From: Trifolium pratense
Taxonomy: Eukaryota > Streptophyta > Magnoliopsida > Fabales > Fabaceae
DNA length: 64,000 nucleotides
Reading direction: 5' to 3'
NCBI RefSeq assembly: GCF_020283565.1
Contig: NC_060061.1
Coordinates: forward strand, 1,736,001 to 1,800,000
The stretch's first letter is position 1; every line of letters starts with the position of its first letter. The notes beneath the pieces were generated by a model. The model saw nothing but the letters and a program-made list of their open reading frames with translations, was not told the origin of the DNA and made no database searches. Of the stretch, positions 1 to 11,191 are shown piece by piece. The position numbers were made by a program, and so were the translations under genes.

Positions 1-741
1 ATGCATCATAGCACGCTGGCCATTTTTTATAACCATATTTTTAGGTATGTATTCACCATATAGTATTGACTAATCACTATGAGAAATTTTGTTATACACA
101 CATATTTTCTCTCATCTTAATTTTATTAAATTTTTTATTATATGCAACAGATAAGAATTAGAGATTGAACTTCGATCATTTCATTTAAAGTGTCTTAATT
201 TTATACGACCTAAATTATCCATATGTTTTGGATTTTGGCAAAGACACATGTTTTTCAATCCATCGATCTAGCTCAGAAAAACTCCAATAAGCTCAGTCAT
301 CCTAAAGACCTCAACGCCAATCGACAGAACCTTCGACATCCGTAATGCCCTTGTGGCCAATTAAGGTTTTAGTGGCCTTCACTCCAATCATTGGTGGGTG
401 CATACCGCACCCATTAAAAATTGAAGACTCCACGTCAGATCTAAATAGACTTCTTCTCAAAAAGGATTTTTTTTTTTCGAACAAACTTCTCAAGAAGGGC
501 TTAGGTACACAATTGTTGTCCTAAAATCTTCCACTTCATGTTCTTATACCTAACTTGAATGTCAGATTGTTTGCAATTGTAGATACCCCAACCAATTTCA
601 ACCTTGAAGATTAGCTACTCGATGGTGACCACCAATTATGATCAATCCAGATCATTAATAGATTTTTTTTTGTTGGGTGCAAAAGTTAAATAATTGTGAC
701 CAATCTAATTACTAATAGAAGAATTATACCTGTAATTAATA
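1..741. other. A+T-rich intergenic DNA
   Basis: No recognisable gene or element. Open frames here are short (about 60 codons), of low complexity and without family motifs, so I read them as chance. Confidence 0.6.
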
Positions 742-887
742 CTCCCCCGATCCTATATATAAGAAATATGTCACTTTTTAGATTCATTGTGCAATTATTG
801 TATCTAGACAATAATATAATCTAAATACATATATTTTACAATAAATCTAAAAAGTGAAATGTTTCTTATATATAGAACCGGAGGAAG
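742..887. mobile_element. Stowaway-like MITE (Tc1/Mariner type)
   Basis: The ends are inverted repeats of about 35-40 bp: the left end CTCCCCCGATCC followed by TATATATAAGAAA is mirrored by TTTCTTATATATA followed by GAACCGGAGGAAG. TA dinucleotides flank both ends (740-741 and 888-889), as expected for a Tc1/Mariner target duplication. The 146-bp interior is A+T-rich and non-coding. Three other elements with the same terminal logic occur in the window. Confidence 0.8.
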
Positions 888-895
888 TACATTAA

Positions 896-972
896 ATCTA
901 TTGTTTTTTCTTAAGTGATTTTATTAATCTTCTAATCTATTGTTTTTTCTTAAGTGATTTTATTAATCTTCT
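896..972. repeat. Two-copy tandem repeat, 39-bp unit
   Basis: A segment containing TTGTTTTTTCTTAAGTGATT is repeated once with a 39-bp offset (901 and 940), essentially unchanged. A small local slippage-type duplication. Confidence 0.85.
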
Positions 973-1682
973 GTTTTTCATTTCATATCCTAGCTGGAGT
1001 AACTGCAAATTTTCCTCGTTCAAATACAACTCCACGAGATTCCTTTGGTTGCTGATAAAGTTCCAAATCCTGCTGATACTCTGTTTTACCTTTACATGAA
1101 ACCAAGTTGGAATAATTTTCAAATTAAGTATATATAAATAATTAATTAAACACCAATCTCAATCTCAAGTACACATGAAATGCATATTATATGCTTAATA
1201 TTTAATCAAGAAATCACTTAATTAATTAATTAATGAAACTATTTGTTAAGCCTAAGGTTGCTGTCACTTAATAGTTTGCGCCGGCAGCAATTATACAAAA
1301 CAAGATACATTCTACCAAGTGATTAAGACTTAAATAATATGACATGTCTCAATCTCTATTCATAATCACTCTCTAAATTATTGGGGTTATTAATTTTAAA
1401 ATAATAATCGAGTGCTTAATTAAACACCAATCGACATGTTCGATGAGATCACTTTGAAAATAATTTAAGATCTAAACATATGGCACCTACATTTAATATA
1501 AAAATTGCATGGTTGGGTTGGGAGATGGACGTAGAATATTTATTTATTAATTTAATAGTATTTTAATAAGATATAGTATATGCGGCATTGACCCAAGGCT
1601 TTTTGTTCCATTGTTGCTTGACGCACCCTCAAAGTTAGCCATGCCTAGGTGGTGTGCCCAACTGGCTAAGATGAATGAACAA
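973..1682. other. Intergenic, nothing recognised
   Basis: A+T-rich sequence. A 61-codon minus frame at 937-1122 has no recognisable domain. Confidence 0.5.
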
Positions 1683-1812
1683 TGCAAATATATATTTCTT
1701 AGGTTATTGTATATTTAATATATTTTACTTATATTATATTATGAACCAGATATATTAAATATACAATGAACCTAAAAAGTGCATTTTTGCTTATAAAATA
1801 TTATAAAGGGAG
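1683..1812. mobile_element. Degenerate MITE-like inverted repeat
   Basis: The left part (TTCTTAGGTTATTGTATATTT and onward) is mirrored on the right by AAATATACAATGAACCTAAAAAG, and the right end reads AAAGGGAGTA as in Stowaway-like elements. The left terminus is poorly preserved, so the boundaries are approximate. Confidence 0.5.

Positions 1813-1840
<28 letters not shown>
1813..1840. repeat. (TA)n microsatellite
   Basis: Uninterrupted TA dinucleotides directly after the MITE end. Confidence 0.9.
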
Positions 1841-1843
<3 letters not shown>

Positions 1844-2821
1844 TAAGACCAACAATTTTATGTTCAAAGTGAGTGAGACTTCTTATTATTTAATTTTATG
1901 AGTTTAATTATAAAGGGTTAATCCTAATTTTTGTCTTGGTAATAATAGGTGAATTCAATTTTTTGACTCTAAAAAAAGTTTAGATTTCACCCTTATAATA
2001 GAATATTCTTCACGTTTAGTTATTTCTTTAACTTTGTCCATGTGAATATGTTGATGTGACACACCGAATTGGATCGTGTTATTATTTTATGTAATTTTAA
2101 TTCAATCATGTCATTTTTTAGTCATACAGACTAGGAGAATTGTGATTTTTCATCTTAAAGAATATTATCGACTGTCGTTAAAATTTCTAATAATTTTAAG
2201 CACTAGTTCATAGTAGACTTGTGAAGATGATCTACCGTAACACTAGTCCTAGAATTAACTTAATATTGCAAATGCCAAAATCATGATAAACCACTTATAC
2301 AATTCCAATAGATTCAAATTTTGGTTTAGTATTATTTAAAGTAGAGTAATGTTAAAAGAGGAGAAATGATCTTCTCAATTTTTTTTCTCAAATTTCCTCC
2401 ATTGTTACATTTTAACCATTGATTAACTTTTCATCATTTTTTATAATTAAAATATTATATATCACATGTTTTTTATCCAAAGGTCTAAATCCAAACATTA
2501 TTTCCTCAATTTATTTTCTAATGGAGAGAATGCATTCTCGTTAAAAAGATAAATATAATGAGTTATGTATAATATAGTACTCCAATTCCGTGTAAAAAAA
2601 GAGAGAATCCATACTTTTACAATTTGGTTTCGTGCCTGTATGCGTGTTCACAGAACTGAGCCCGATGAGTGCTCATTTGTTAGATTAACTTGTGTTGCTT
2701 TTATATTTGTATTACTCTTTTAAGCTGGCTTACACTTTTGTATGAATTTATTGGATCGGATTTTATGCACCTCCCCCCAGTTTTTATGATTGCCTGTATG
2801 GGGTAATGCATTGTTCCCCAT

Positions 2822-2825
<4 letters not shown>
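1841..2825. other. Intergenic, nothing recognised
   Basis: A+T-rich DNA without long frames, terminal repeats or protein motifs that I can identify. Confidence 0.5.

Positions 2826-2898
<73 letters not shown>
2826..2898. repeat. Long (TA)n microsatellite
   Basis: About 36 uninterrupted TA units. Likely length-polymorphic and an assembly-sensitive position. Confidence 0.95.
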
Positions 2899-2900
<2 letters not shown>

Positions 2901-3553
2901 TTTTTATTAATATATTTATTATGAGCTATGTAGAGAATAATGGAGGAATTTTAGGATGTCAACGTGGTTGATATATTGATCTTTCTCTAAATGTTTTTGA
3001 CTTATTAAAAATAAACATATATTGGTAAAATAATTCAAAATATAATTTTACGAATTTAATTCAAATACACAGTATCATTGTAAGTTTTGCGCACTCACCA
3101 ATAAAATTATACCACGTAGATATTTTAAAAATCTAACTCAAAAAAATGGTAGGATGGCCTAAAAGACAAAATAATCATGGTTTGACCCAATAAAACAAAA
3201 ACCAAACAAAACATAAGAAAATAAAAAGTCAAAAGATTCAAGCACAAATAAAACCTAGCTAGATATATACCCTTGTGGTTGAACGCACCACCGGTGAAAA
3301 TCAAAAGAAAAGTCCTTCATATGAGATTCAAGTCAACATCAAAAGAGTAGCTTTGAAACATGAATTTCTCAAGCAAAGGTTATGTGAAGTATTTGATGCA
3401 CTCGTGTGACTCATTACAAATTCTCCCTTCACGAGTTTTGAAAATGCATTTATATTTTCTTGTTGGTACTTTAAATCTTTAGTATGAACAATCAATAAAT
3501 CGTTTTTGAGTGAGTTTTTAACTTCAGGGACTAATGCAAAAATAAAATAATTA
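2899..3553. other. Intergenic, nothing recognised
   Basis: A+T-rich; no gene, terminal repeat or domain seen. Confidence 0.5.
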
Positions 3554-3812
3554 CTCCATTCGTTCTAAAATATAAGAACTTTTTGACCACTGCACGTATG
3601 CCAATATATACTTTTGATTACGAATATCTTTAATTCTCTATTAGTAAAAATTATAGGAAATTTGATATTTTAAAAATATACATCGAAACAAATCAAACAA
3701 GATCTTATATGATAATATTTACATTATATACTTTTAGAAAAATACGGTCAAAACAAGACATATGAATAGTGCATTTAGTCAAAGAAGGTCTTATAAAATG
3801 GGACGGGGGGAG
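3554..3812. mobile_element. Stowaway-like MITE, 259 bp
   Basis: The left end CTCCATTCGTTCTAAAATAT pairs with the right end ATAAAATGGGACGGGGGGAG, both flanked by TA (3552-3553 and 3813-3814). The subterminal parts (AAGAACTTTTTGACC and GTCAAAGAAGGTCTT) also pair. Same family as 10020-10270 and 10988-11191. Confidence 0.8.
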
Positions 3813-3844
3813 TATAAGCTTTTACCGTTAAAATTAAAAAGGAT

Positions 3845-4012
3845 CATGCTAACCGGTGCCCCCGGGGCACTGGTTAAGAAAACCAAGAAAAGAAAGTTTT
3901 GAATAGAAAATAACATTTTTTAAACTCTTTGAGGAATTGATCGCACAAACTCTAATGTCAAATTACTATTTTTGCTCCCTTAACCAGTATCCCGGGAAGA
4001 CTGTTTGACATT
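3845..4012. mobile_element. Small MITE with GC-rich palindromic termini
   Basis: The left end (ATGCTAACCGG, then GGGGCACTGGTTAAG) is imperfectly mirrored at the right end (CTTAACCAGTATCCCGGGAAG, then ACTGTTTGACAT). The CCCGGG core is conspicuous in such A+T-rich DNA. I could not fix a target duplication with confidence. Confidence 0.6.
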
Positions 4013-4899
4013 TTCCATATAGTTCCAATAAAAAAAACTATAAGCTTGTGTTCTTTTTACTTTGAATGCAGTGCTAAGTGGCATGAAGTTTTATTAAGTG
4101 GGGTCAAGATTATAACTCGAAAAAAATATTTTCTCCTCTCAAAATACATTCATTTTCTTTTATCAACTTTTGTTTATATAACTTGTTACTTATATCAATA
4201 TAATAATTATAATTTTTTTTTATACAAAGTTACTTCTTGTAGTTTATTAATCAATAATTTCAAAATATTAATTAGTATTTTTTATTAATTTTATAATTTA
4301 TTGTAGCAAATAAGTTGACTATACGGAGACACTAATGTTCGGTCACATTGCATAAATATATAAATTTCAACTAAAAATATAATAGACAAGTGTGGTTAGT
4401 TGCTCTCACCCTAGTGGTAACCACCAATATATTAGTAGTTTTTTTAAATTATTTTTTTATTTAGAATGTTGACAATAAGAATAAAATCTAAATCTCATGT
4501 ATATTAGCAAAATCTTTTATCACTAGATCAAACTTAATGACTTTCAATATTAGTAGTTTAGTAAAAAAAATTGGAAAACAATATGTGGCGGTTAAAATTA
4601 GCGCAACATATAGTATTCTATTTTAGTTTAATTTGTAACGGTTAAACCACCGCTAATCCTTTATTTTTATTTTTTTGGTACCTAGACCGGCAAATCCATC
4701 ATAAATTTACACACTAATCCTTTTTTTTTTTTATTCAGAAAAGACGCAATAACTTATTTGTTTACGACTAGCAAAATTTTAGATCAAGATTTACTACAAT
4801 TACAATAACTAAAACTAGAAGCAAGCAACCAAAATTAACAAAGTTACCCACATTATAGTTTACATTCAATCAAGTACAAAATAAAAACATATGACAAAC
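4013..4899. other. Intergenic, nothing recognised
   Basis: A+T-rich DNA. The 80-codon plus frame at 4046-4288 is rich in Phe, Tyr, Ile and Leu and looks like translated A+T-rich sequence, not a protein. Confidence 0.55.
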
Positions 4900-5349
4900 T
4901 AGGGATGCTCGCGGTTTTGGATCGTTTTTTTTAGGCAAAAATTCATCCAATCCAAAAATAAATTTATTTGCGGTTTGGTTCAGTTTTGGATGACAAACAA
5001 AAAAAATTCAATCCGATCCAATTTTATGCGATTTAATTTGGATCGATTTTTGGATATCCAAATTATAAATTTTAATTTTTTATTAAATATTAATATTATA
5101 AAAAAAACACTACAAAATACATGGTTTGACTTCTTTCACGAAATAAATATTAAGTTTTATGTAAGATATAACATATAATATATTAAAAATTAATATTTTG
5201 GCATGACAATCGTCAATTATATTTGAAACATATAAAATGTAAAAAATAAATTAAATTAAACTAACAAATAGTATTCTAAAAATTTAAAATGAACAAAAAA
5301 TGATCGGTTTGCGATATTTTTTGGATTGGTTTGGATTTGAGCACCCCTA
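4900..5349. mobile_element. hAT-type miniature element, 450 bp
   Basis: Termini TAGGGATGCTC and GAGCACCCCTA are imperfect inverted repeats. They are flanked by perfect 8-bp direct repeats TGACAAAC (4892-4899 and 5350-5357), the target-duplication length of the hAT superfamily. The interior is rich in GGTTTTGGAT-type motifs and non-coding. Same class as 51616-52059. Confidence 0.9.
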
Positions 5350-5679
5350 TGACAAACCATCATATTTTTTTAGAACAAAGAGGCTTCAATCAATCGCAAT
5401 TTCCTAATATTTAAGAAATTTATGTTTTCATGTCCTATTAAATCAAGAACAATAAATTTGGTAAGGAAATGATGCTTACATAGTGTTGTAACAACTCTAT
5501 GATTTTTTATTTTTTTTTTGAAACAACAACAACTCTATGATTTAGTATCTGATTTGGTCAATACAAAAAATTCACGCCATTGATCATTAATGCAACAAAT
5601 AAGTTTGCACTATTTTATTTCCTTGAAGCAAACTGTGCTTTCACACAATTAAGTATACTGTTTTGTGTTCTTGATGCTT
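5350..5679. other. Intergenic, nothing recognised
   Basis: No feature identified between the hAT element and the LINE remnant. Confidence 0.5.
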
Positions 5680-5930
5680 CCAAACTTCTTCAAAAGAAAT
5701 TTACATTCAACAATTTAAAAATTGTCATCCACAATTGATGTGAGAAAGAGCAATTGAAGAAAACATGGTCTATCTCTTCTTCTCCGAAACAAACTCACGC
5801 GGATTAGCAATAATTTTCTTTTCTCACCAAAGTCATATGAGTTGAAAGTCTCAATAGTAATAACCTCCATCCAAAAATGCTCACTTTAAATGACACATCA
5901 TTCATCCATAATTGTTGCGCAACGCTTCCG
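5680..5930 (-). pseudogene. LINE (non-LTR retrotransposon) zf-RVT remnant
   Basis: On the minus strand the sequence reads, with frame breaks, VSIFGWRLLLLRL, then CFGEEEIDHVFFNCSFSHQLW. This is the zinc-binding region that follows reverse transcriptase in plant LINEs (family pattern: FAWRLL..RLPT, then CxxCxxxxExxxHxFxxC). Only this C-terminal piece survives, with stops and shifts. A related plus-strand fragment lies at 17930-18190. Confidence 0.65.
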
Positions 5931-6783
5931 ATACATGACAATCTAAGCTACCATGGGCAAAGTCAGCAAATAATTGCCTAAAAATCTACAAAACAATAAC
6001 ATAATAGTTTCTATACAACTAGAAAAAATGTGGGGTGTCTTCGTGAACATAACTCAGCTGGAAGAAGATTGTTAAATGCAGGGATCAAATTTCAAACATT
6101 CTACTTATTTACTTTAAAGTTGAAATTCTGACCATTAGATAAACTACTTGATTAAAAAAACATAATAGTATTGGCCAAAACACACCCAAACACAAATTTA
6201 ATTTAGACATATTAATTAATACCAAATATTAATTAATGAATAGTTTTAGTGGCCAAAAAACTTAAGATATATATACATATTAGGATATTTTAAAAATTTA
6301 AATTAATATAAAAATTCTTAAATTCTTAAAATCTAACTAATTAAGTGGCATTTTACTTGCATTTTTGGCACCAAGAGAAATATTAATAAACTAATGTTCT
6401 TAAGGATGATAAAAGAGAAAGACATTACATCTTCATCTAAAATCTCAAGACATATTAAAGAAATGAGTCATGATCTGTCTTATATTCCAAAAGTTTGAAT
6501 ATTCATAGTGATCGAATGTGAGACAAAACTCCCCAACACTTGAATCCCACAATTATTTTTGAAAAAACAGATATAGAGAAATAGTAAAACATACTAATAT
6601 AATGTGAAAATTAAAAACGAAAAAAAAAACTATGATAATTGTCTAATGACAAAAAAAATACTATGTGAAAATTAGTAAAACACATAGACTTCACTATGCA
6701 CGTCATGACTCCAATTCACTCGTATTCTCCAAATTGAATTCTTATATACACCTCACAATACTCTAAAATAAAAGTATAAGAGA
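5931..6783. other. Intergenic, nothing recognised
   Basis: A+T-rich DNA leading up to the 209-bp direct repeat; no motif or frame of note. Confidence 0.5.
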
Positions 6784-6992
6784 AAGAAAAAACTCAAATC
6801 TAAACTAGCTTAAAGTGTTTTTGACTGTTACTTCCTAATTCATATATATAATGTTGACCTCCATTTTTCATTACAATATACTAGAATATGTGACACTTCT
6901 TTAATATGTACGATTTAAACCAAAACGAACATTTCCATTATAAACTATTATTGAATTTCAATGAAAAAATGTGTCGTACTGTTATAATTAAA
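6784..6992. repeat. 209-bp direct repeat, left copy
   Basis: Matches 15070-15278 base for base by eye, at a constant offset of 8286 bp. It starts AAGAAAAAACTCAAATC and ends GTTATAATTAAA. Homology stops abruptly on both sides. The sequence is anonymous A+T-rich DNA, so identity over this length implies a recent event. Confidence 0.92.
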
Positions 6993-8040
6993 GAAGTCAA
7001 AAAACTCACTTCTTGAAAGAAGTCGCCACTGTGGCCAATTAATGAAACAGTTGAATTAGTCAACTGCCACATGGGATTATATGGTGCAGACCACTTACCA
7101 TGTATCATCATATTTTAATATTGCAAATAAGTCCCTCCTATATTAAAGATTAAAATATTTAACCTTTTAATATATTGTTTTTTAACTTAGAATTTTATAG
7201 TTATAATTGTTATAATGAATCTAATTTATAGTAGAAACATATTTCTTCTTCCCTTCCTGTTACAAAAAACTCTTCTTCTTCCATTATAATTCAGTAAATC
7301 TGGGTTTACCAATTAAAATAAAAAATAAAAATTTCTTCATCCTCCTCCTTATCTTCAACATCATCAACAACAAAACAAATTCTGGATTTACCAACAAAAG
7401 CAAAAAAAACGTAAATTTTTTTTACGAAAATAATAGATCTGAGTTCATCATCAGAATTCAGAAAGGGTTGAACCGTTTAATCTGAGGTAACGAAAATCAG
7501 GAGAGACAAAGGGATTATAATGATGAAAATTCGTTTTCAAGTTTATGAAAATTTTAATTTTAGGTTTTTTGTTTTAGCCCATTTGAATCAAAATTAATAT
7601 CATAAACGTATTGTAAAGGGTTTTTGTGATGTTTCTGGGTAACTAATTGTTATTTTTTATGTTTAAATAGCCTGAAACCGTCGGCTTTAATACTGGCTTT
7701 GCGGGTCTAAAACCGGGTTGGGTTGACCCGGATGAAGGTTGAAGATGATGGTTAATTTAATAGATTTTTATAAACGCTGCTTTTATAAATATATAGTAAC
7801 GCAAAAAGTATCACGATTTATTCATGTGTTGCAATGGCTGAAGCGTGTTATCATTCATCCCAAGGTCGTGGGATCGATTCCCATTAGAAACGTTTTTGGT
7901 GAATTAATTTTTTTAAAACAGCCATGAAAAAAAAAATACAAATCAAGTTTTGGCAGCAGCAAATGTCGAACCCAGGCCAAGGGGTACATCAACAACTTGA
8001 CCACTTAGCTATGAGTACTTTTTAGTTCTGGTATTCTATG
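6993..8040. mobile_element. Left inverted arm of an 8-kb TIR-like block
   Basis: The outer end GAAGTCAAAAAACTCACTTC resembles the reverse complement of the far end near 15020-15057 (GAAGCCAAAAAAATCACTTC). Further in, the stretch AAAACCGGGTTGGGTTGACC, a GAAGGTTGAAGATGAT motif, tRNA-like sequence and AAACAGCC occur in the same order and at similar distances from the end as in the right arm. The arms are well diverged. No transposase is seen. Alternatively these are two copies of a ~1-kb repeat that happen to lie in opposite orientation. Confidence 0.5.
7822..7895 (+). repeat. tRNA-derived, SINE-like sequence
   Basis: Contains an A-box-like TGGCTGAAGCG followed about 35 bp later by a B-box-like GGGATCGATTCCC, the internal RNA polymerase III promoter arrangement of tRNA genes and SINEs. 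A second tRNA-like stretch on the opposite strand follows at 7950-8020 (B-box-like GGGTTCGACAT, A-box-like TAGCTAAGTGG). No foldable complete tRNA is evident. Confidence 0.45.
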
Positions 8041-8357
8041 TATAAAGTTATATATTGGAATTTCTCCGTGCTCTTAGCATTAGTAATATTTGTCAATTTT
8101 TTTTTTTGAACCAATAATATTTGTCAATTTTAATCATATAATGTATGCACTAAAATTAATTGCTTGTAAATGTCAATATTATTTATATAACCTTAATTAA
8201 TAAAAAAGTAGTCGCAACTTATTTAATTAAGTAAAATTATTATGAAGTACTATTAATTGTACTTCGGTTTAATTTAATAACTTAAAAATTATATAAATAA
8301 AGAAAAATTTAAAAATTAGGTATAATTTGACCTAATATTATGTTCCGGTTAAACTAT
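8041..8357. other. Intergenic, nothing recognised
   Basis: A+T-rich DNA between the left arm and the tandem array. Confidence 0.5.
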
Positions 8358-9610
8358 TTATCCGTTAAGACTGTTATTATGATCTGTCTATACATCCGGA
8401 GTCCGATCATCGAAATTCTTTTTCTCATTTGTTTGTTAGTTCAATTAGGTGATATTGAACGGCCAGATTGATAAAATTCGAAATCTCTAGTCAAAATTTG
8501 TAGTTTCAGTCGAACTCCACGACCTTTTCATAAAAACTAGTTATCCGTTGAGACTGTTATTACGATCTGTCTATACATCCGGAGTCCGATCATCGAAATT
8601 CTTTTTCTCATTTGTTTGTTAGTTCAATTAGGTGATATTGAACGGCCAGATTGATAAAATTTGAAATCTCCAGTCAAAATTTGTAGTTTCAGTCGAACTC
8701 CACGACCTTTTCATAAAAACTAGTAATTCGTTTAGACTAATATTACGATATGTCTATGCATCCGAAGTCCGATCATCAAAATTCTTTTTCTTATTTGTTT
8801 GTTAGTCCAATCAGGTGATATTGAATGGTCGAATTGATAAAATTCGACATCTCCAATCAAAATTCGTAGTTTGAGTCGAACTCCATGACCCTTTCATAAA
8901 AACTAGTTATCTATCCACTAAGACTGTTATTACGATCTGTCCATACATCCGGAGACCGATCATCAATTTTTTTTCTCATTTGTTCGTTAGTTCACTTAGG
9001 TGATATTGAACGGTCAGATTGATAAAATTTGAAATGTCTAGTCAAAATATGTAGTTTCAGACGAACTTCACGACCCTTTCATAGAAACTAGCTAGTTATC
9101 CGTTGTTATTACGATCTGTCTTTACATTCGGAGTTCGATCATCGAAATTCTTTTTCTCATTTGTTTGTTAGTTTAATTAGGTGATATTGAACGTTCGGAT
9201 TGATAAAATTCGAAATCTCCAGTCAAAAATCGTAGTTTGAGTCGAACTCCACGACCCTTTCATAAAAATTAGTTATCCGTTGAGACTGTTATTATGTTTT
9301 GTCTATACATCCGGAGTCTGATCATCGAAATTCTTTTTCTCGTTTGTTTTTTAGTCCATTTAGGTGATATTGAACGGTTGGATTGATAAAATTCGAAATC
9401 TCCGGTCAAAATCTGTAGTTTCGGTCAAAGTCCACGATCCTTTCATAAACACTAGTTATCCATTGAGACTGTTATTACGATCTGTCTATACAACCGGAGT
9501 CCGATCATCAAATTTTTTTTCTCATTTGTTCATTAGTCCAATTAAGTAATATTGAACGATCGGATTGATAAAATCAGAAATCTCTAATAAAAATTTGTAA
9601 TTTTAGTTCA
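8358..9610. repeat. Seven-unit tandem array, ~183-bp unit
   Basis: Units start near 8358, 8541, 8724, 8907, 9095, 9273 and 9455 (spacings 183, 183, 183, 188, 178, 182). Each carries landmarks such as TTATCCGTTGAGACTG, CATCCGGAGTCCGATCATC, AGGTGATATTGAACGG and TCGAACTCCACGACC. Copies differ by scattered substitutions. The period is close to a nucleosomal repeat length. A 61-codon frame at 9364-9549 is an accident of the repeat. Confidence 0.95.
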
Positions 9611-10019
9611 AAATATGGACAATTAAAACCAAAAATGACACTAAAGACTATCAAACTAGAGATTTTAAAATGTTTATTGAGTTTTTGTAAAAAAAAAAGT
9701 TTATTAAGGTCAATTAAAGAAAATTAGCGGTAATCCATTTTATTAAAGTGACTGAATTAAAAAGTGAATTAAAGTGAAAAAAGTAGATAATAATAAAACA
9801 ATCCGTCTCTTGACCCAAAAAAATAAAATAAAACAATCTGTCTATAAATAGCTTAACTGACAGAAATGTCGAAATTGTTAGCGTCTGACATCATGACCGG
9901 GGTTCGAACCCCGGTCATTCTACTTTGTGTGTGTAAGTTTTCAATAGCTTTGTCAATTTCATCTATAAAAAAAAAAAGTAAAATAATCCTTTATTTATTT
10001 TTATATATTTAATTTAATA
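9611..10019. other. Intergenic with a tRNA-arm-like hairpin
   Basis: Mostly A+T-rich. At about 9894-9916 the palindrome GACCGGGGTTCGAACCCCGG resembles a tRNA T-arm with a consensus B box (GGTTCGAACCC). No acceptor stem or anticodon arm can be paired around it, so I read it as a SINE or tRNA relic. Confidence 0.45.
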
Positions 10020-10270
10020 CTACCTCTGTCCCTAATTATAAGACCTTGTTTGACAAAATTGTACTATTTATTTATCTTATTTTGACCGTGTTCTTTTAAT
10101 AATATATAAATATAAATATTAGCATAAAAGATATTGTTCAATTTGTTTTGATGAGTATTTTCAAAATATTATATTTTTATAGTTAGGAATGAAAGATATT
10201 AGTAATCAAAATTGTGTTTTGGCGTATGTGCAGTTGTCAAACAAGATCTTATAATTAGGAATGAAAGTAG
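10020..10270. mobile_element. Stowaway-like MITE, 251 bp
   Basis: The left end CTACCTCTGTCCCTAATTAT pairs with the right end ATAATTAGGAATGAAAGTAG; the next 15 bp pair as well (AAGACCTTGTTTGAC with GTCAAACAAGATCTT). TA flanks both ends. Confidence 0.82.
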
Positions 10271-10321
10271 TATATATTAAGACAAAATACAACGATACTC
10301 TAAATTTCTTTTAGGAGAATA

Positions 10322-10482
10322 TTAACATGTGCATATATGGCACATGTTAAGGTAGTAAAAATAGAAATTATGCCTTAGAATTTGTGCATTTTAACTTTTG
10401 AAGCATTAAATGTCTTGTATCATTAAATGATAAATTTCTATATTAAGATACCTTATCATGTGCCATATATGCACATGTTAAC
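10322..10482. mobile_element. MITE-like inverted repeat, ~160 bp
   Basis: Left TTAACATGTGCATATATGGC and right GCCATATATGCACATGTTAA are perfect reverse complements, with further pairing just inside (GTTAAGGTA and TACCTTATC). Each end is itself partly palindromic around CATATATG. No target duplication assigned. Confidence 0.7.
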
Positions 10483-10987
10483 AAGACCGTTTCTTTTAAA
10501 CCGCCTAATCCATTCACCTCTTCAATTACTACTACCATTTTTCACTTCTCAATGATAATAACACTGACACTGCCGTATAGATTGCTACACTCTAAGGTTT
10601 GTCCTTCTAGCTTCCACTTTTCATTTCCAACAACAAATATTAATAACAACATCTGTTACTAGTATGAGCACCACTTCAATTCTTTCTTTCTTTTTTACAT
10701 TTCCAAATTAAACGAATTAATTCTATGAAACTCATTTACTTTTTTTTAAGGCAAAATTACCTATTAAAATACGACATACTAGAGGTAATCCCTTTTATTA
10801 AAGTGGATAAATTAAAAAGTGAATTAAAGTGAAAAATTAAACTGAAAACAAAATAATAATAATAATAATAAAATAATAAAGTAGTAAAATATGATCTTAA
10901 TTCTTAACATAGAGACATCAAACTATATAGTATATAGAAGTCGGGGTTCGATTTTCAAACACTCTTCTTTTTAACGTAATTGACGTA
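10483..10987. other. Intergenic, nothing recognised
   Basis: A+T-rich. A short AGTCGGGGTTCGATTTTC motif near 10940 is another isolated B-box-like relic. Confidence 0.45.
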
Positions 10988-11191
10988 CTCTCTCCGTCCC
11001 ATTTTATAAGACCTCATTTAATTAAATGCATTATTCATATGTGTTGTTTTGACCGTATTTTTTTAAAAGTATATAAATGTAAATATTATCATATAAGAAT
11101 TTATTTGATTTGTTTCGACGAGTATTTTCAAAGTTATGCATTAGTATAAGTGCAGTGATCAACTAGTTCTTATATTTTGGGACTGAGGGAG
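10988..11191. mobile_element. Stowaway-like MITE, 204 bp
   Basis: The left end CTCTCTCCGTCCCATTTTAT pairs imperfectly with the right end ATATTTTGGGACTGAGGGAG; TA flanks at 10986-10987 and 11192-11193. Same family as 3554-3812. Confidence 0.78.

Noticed and set aside
9894..9916. Possible tRNA gene around GGGGTTCGAACCCC
   Set aside because: Only a T-arm-like hairpin is present; I could not pair an acceptor stem, D arm or anticodon arm.
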